From contig JAYKKI010000007.1 in the NCBI GenBank assembly GCA_039881145.1, forward strand, positions 38,330,501 to 38,394,500: DNA of 64,000 bases, in the 5' to 3' direction. This DNA is from Druceiella hillmani. Lineage: Eukaryota > Arthropoda > Insecta > Lepidoptera > Hepialidae. The notes below the pieces were generated by a model. The model was not told where the DNA came from, did no database searches, and saw only the letters and a list, made by a program, of their open reading frames with translations. Position 1 is the stretch's first letter; every line of letters begins with the position of its first letter. This document shows positions 62,171 to 64,000 of this stretch, one piece after another. The translations under genes were made by a program, and so were the position numbers.

Positions 62171-63590
62171 GGGGCAATTAAATGTCATGCTAATATTTTG
62201 TGATCCTTGAAATTTTTTACTTTTATTTCAAAGTGCACTTTAATTAATTAACTGTCATTTAAGATTCAGCCTCTGTTAGTTTAATAATGACTTTCAATAA
62301 GAAACACGGACTGAACATACTTTAAATTTACTTTTAAATACGGATCTTCTAAATATGACTGTTATCGTATTACTACACCGCTATCATATAAGTATTATTG
62401 AAAAAAAACATTTTGAACAAAGTAGTTTTATTATCGTGTACTTATATACGAGACAATAAAAATAAAGTACTGAATATAAATAATAAATGCAAGGTAACAT
62501 ATAAATTTCACACTAAAATCACCTCCCACTTACTCTGAGTTACGATCTCGTTATATCAGCGAGATAGGGCTTGTTGAAACATTTTATTAGACTGAACTTA
62601 AACTTAAAGAGATGTCGGTTTTTTAATCTTACCTACAACACATAAGTTTGAGGAGATTTTTAAAGTTGTTTAATAATACTAAATGTCATATAGGTTTAAT
62701 GAAGTAGACTTTTTTGATTTCTCCTCGTATACAAAATATACGATGTGACGGAAACTAGTGTCAAAGTGAAAGTAATTTATATCCTCCATACATATTTGCA
62801 AATTGATTTAAAACGAGGGAGCTTAAACATATCGATACCATAGGCATTTCAGCACACGTTCAGGTGTGTTATTATTATATTAATCGGAGTATCTACCTGA
62901 TTTTTTCAGAAATAAATTTACGGCAATCTCTAATCACGAGAACGAGACAAAACTCGTAAAATATTTTTAAATTATTTCTGATTTATTTAGACTGTTATTA
63001 TTAGTACAAGGCTTTGAGGTACTGCAAATATAACCGCAAAGATACAAAATTCCAAAAATTTTAACTTACTCATAATTCATTAACTTATATTTATCTACTC
63101 TAACTGTCATAATAAAGCTTAAATAACTATTTGCTTTCATAGCGATGTTAATGCTATTAAAGGAAAAATTATCAACCACAACAACAACCACAAATCGAAG
63201 TTAATACAAGTTTAACAGTTGTGGCTATCCAAAAAATTAACTGGCCTACTTCATTAATATTAACGTCATAATTAAACCCTGTGGTTTTTAATGCGAAATA
63301 GCAAAATAATCACTAATAACTTTGTGAAGGTAGGGCAATGGGAATTTTGATTTTGTTATTATGTTCAAAATAATATTTTCATGTTAATGCTGAAATTATT
63401 TGACATGGAAAAAAGTATTTAACATCAGACTGCGACATGCGTAATTCAGTAGCAATATCTTATTTGGTTTACTGGAATATAATGTACACACAACAAAATA
63501 CACACACCAATTTTAGAATAATTATGTACGTTTGTTTTTTTTTAAATTTGAGATAATCTCGAATAAAGATAATTGATTTCAGACCAGCGC
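62171..63590. other. A+T-rich spacer without recognised features
   Basis: No feature supported. A short CAACAACAACCACAA run lies at about 63,178. Confidence 0.55.
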
Positions 63591-63593
63591 GCG

Positions 63594-63660
63594 GTGTGCG
63601 CGTGGCTGTGTGTATGTGTATGTGTGCTTGCGTGTGTATGTGTGTACGTGCGTATATATC
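63594..63660. repeat. GT-rich low-complexity tract
   Basis: GCGTGGCTGTGTGTATGTGTATGTGTGC-type sequence with scattered CG steps (pieces only). On the other strand it gives a His/Thr-rich frame, which is a composition artefact. Confidence 0.9.
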
Positions 63661-63775
63661 TCGCTTCAAATTCCGGACGACCATAATAACTAACGCGACA
63701 ATCGGGCGACCCCTTGTGGATTCACAACCCCTGACAGGATAACCGGCAGCCGCACGAACGAATCACATTGCGGGT

Positions 63776-63876
63776 TATAAGATATATCCCAATATTGGTA
63801 AAATCATCGAACTGTATATCAGTACAGTACAGTTCAAAATCGAGTTAACTTCGCAGTTCACTCCGAAATTCAGTTT
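63776..63876 (+). promoter_or_regulatory. Candidate promoter near the right edge
   Basis: The last 400 bases turn G+C/CpG-richer (AACCGGCAGCCGCACGAACG at about 63,740). TCAGT, the arthropod initiator, occurs at 63,819-63,823 in TATCAGTACAGT and again at 63,870-63,874. TATAAGATATAT at 63,776-63,787 is 34-45 bases upstream of the first, slightly too far for an ideal TATA box. A leader-like sequence follows. A gene may begin to the right of the window; nothing coding is visible inside it. Confidence 0.3.
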
Positions 63877-64000
63877 GACAATTTGCTACAGTGCAAATTC
63901 AAGCAACCTGTACTTTAAACAGAATAGTCAGCTTTTTATTCAATATTTAATTTAAAAAAGAAAATTTCTCACATCGACGAGGTATATTCATTAATAATCG

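Noticed and set aside
63469..63684. His/Thr-rich 71-codon minus-strand frame
   Set aside because: It is the translation of the GT-rich low-complexity tract.

Overview
The window looks like eukaryotic, most likely insect, nuclear DNA that is almost entirely non-coding. By eye it is about three quarters A+T. It carries long (AT)n microsatellites, decayed APE-type non-LTR retrotransposon pieces, a tRNA-like SINE head on the minus strand, a foldback MITE and several short sequence families that I recall from arthropod genomes. There are no bacterial-style gene runs, ribosome binding sites or operons. Almost all open frames of 60-100 codons are chance frames in A+T-rich DNA, and some are just translated microsatellites. 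No intact gene could be supported.

Layout. 1-109: tail end of a retrotransposon reverse transcriptase (thumb region). About 170-9,530: copy A of a large direct segmental duplication whose diverged copy B lies at about 26,570-33,860. The copies are collinear over their whole length but differ by indels, a MITE-adjacent insertion in B and a roughly 1.6-kb block present only in A. 9.5-26.5 kb: spacer holding one well-formed TATA/initiator pair near 11.83 kb, an interspersed repeat at 13.3 kb, hairpins at 15.0, 22.15 and 23.1 kb, an (AT)n tract, a small non-LTR C-terminal scrap near 24.8 kb and two minus-strand stretches that read like broken protein-coding sequence (22.5-22.8 and 26.25-26.52 kb). 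34-42 kb: mostly featureless, with small CpG-richer islands, short tandem repeats and interspersed-repeat scraps.

42.6-51.5 and 57.9-59.1 kb: a second, more complicated nest of old duplications. Blocks recur with spacings of about 0.95, 1.0, 4.4 and 11.8 kb, ending in a minisatellite-like array at 51.0-51.5 kb. 52.2-52.9 kb holds the tRNA-like SINE head and another interspersed repeat. 59.68-62.17 kb on the minus strand is the best-supported element: a degenerate RTE/CFDP2-like non-LTR retrotransposon with endonuclease, reverse transcriptase and C-terminal zinc-knuckle-side region. Its palm core, where the catalytic YADD-type box should be, has been deleted. The final 400 bases become GT- and CpG-richer and have initiator-like motifs, so a gene may begin just past the right edge.

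The genes do not form a working system here. The window reads as an intergenic or giant-intron region shaped by serial duplication and transposon decay. The most useful leads are the two duplication systems (which give built-in pairwise conservation), the near-perfect 29-bp-arm hairpin at 23.1 kb, the two unidentified coding-like relics and the candidate promoter/first exon at 11.8-12.0 kb. All similarity statements come from reading the sequence by eye; no alignment or database search was run.
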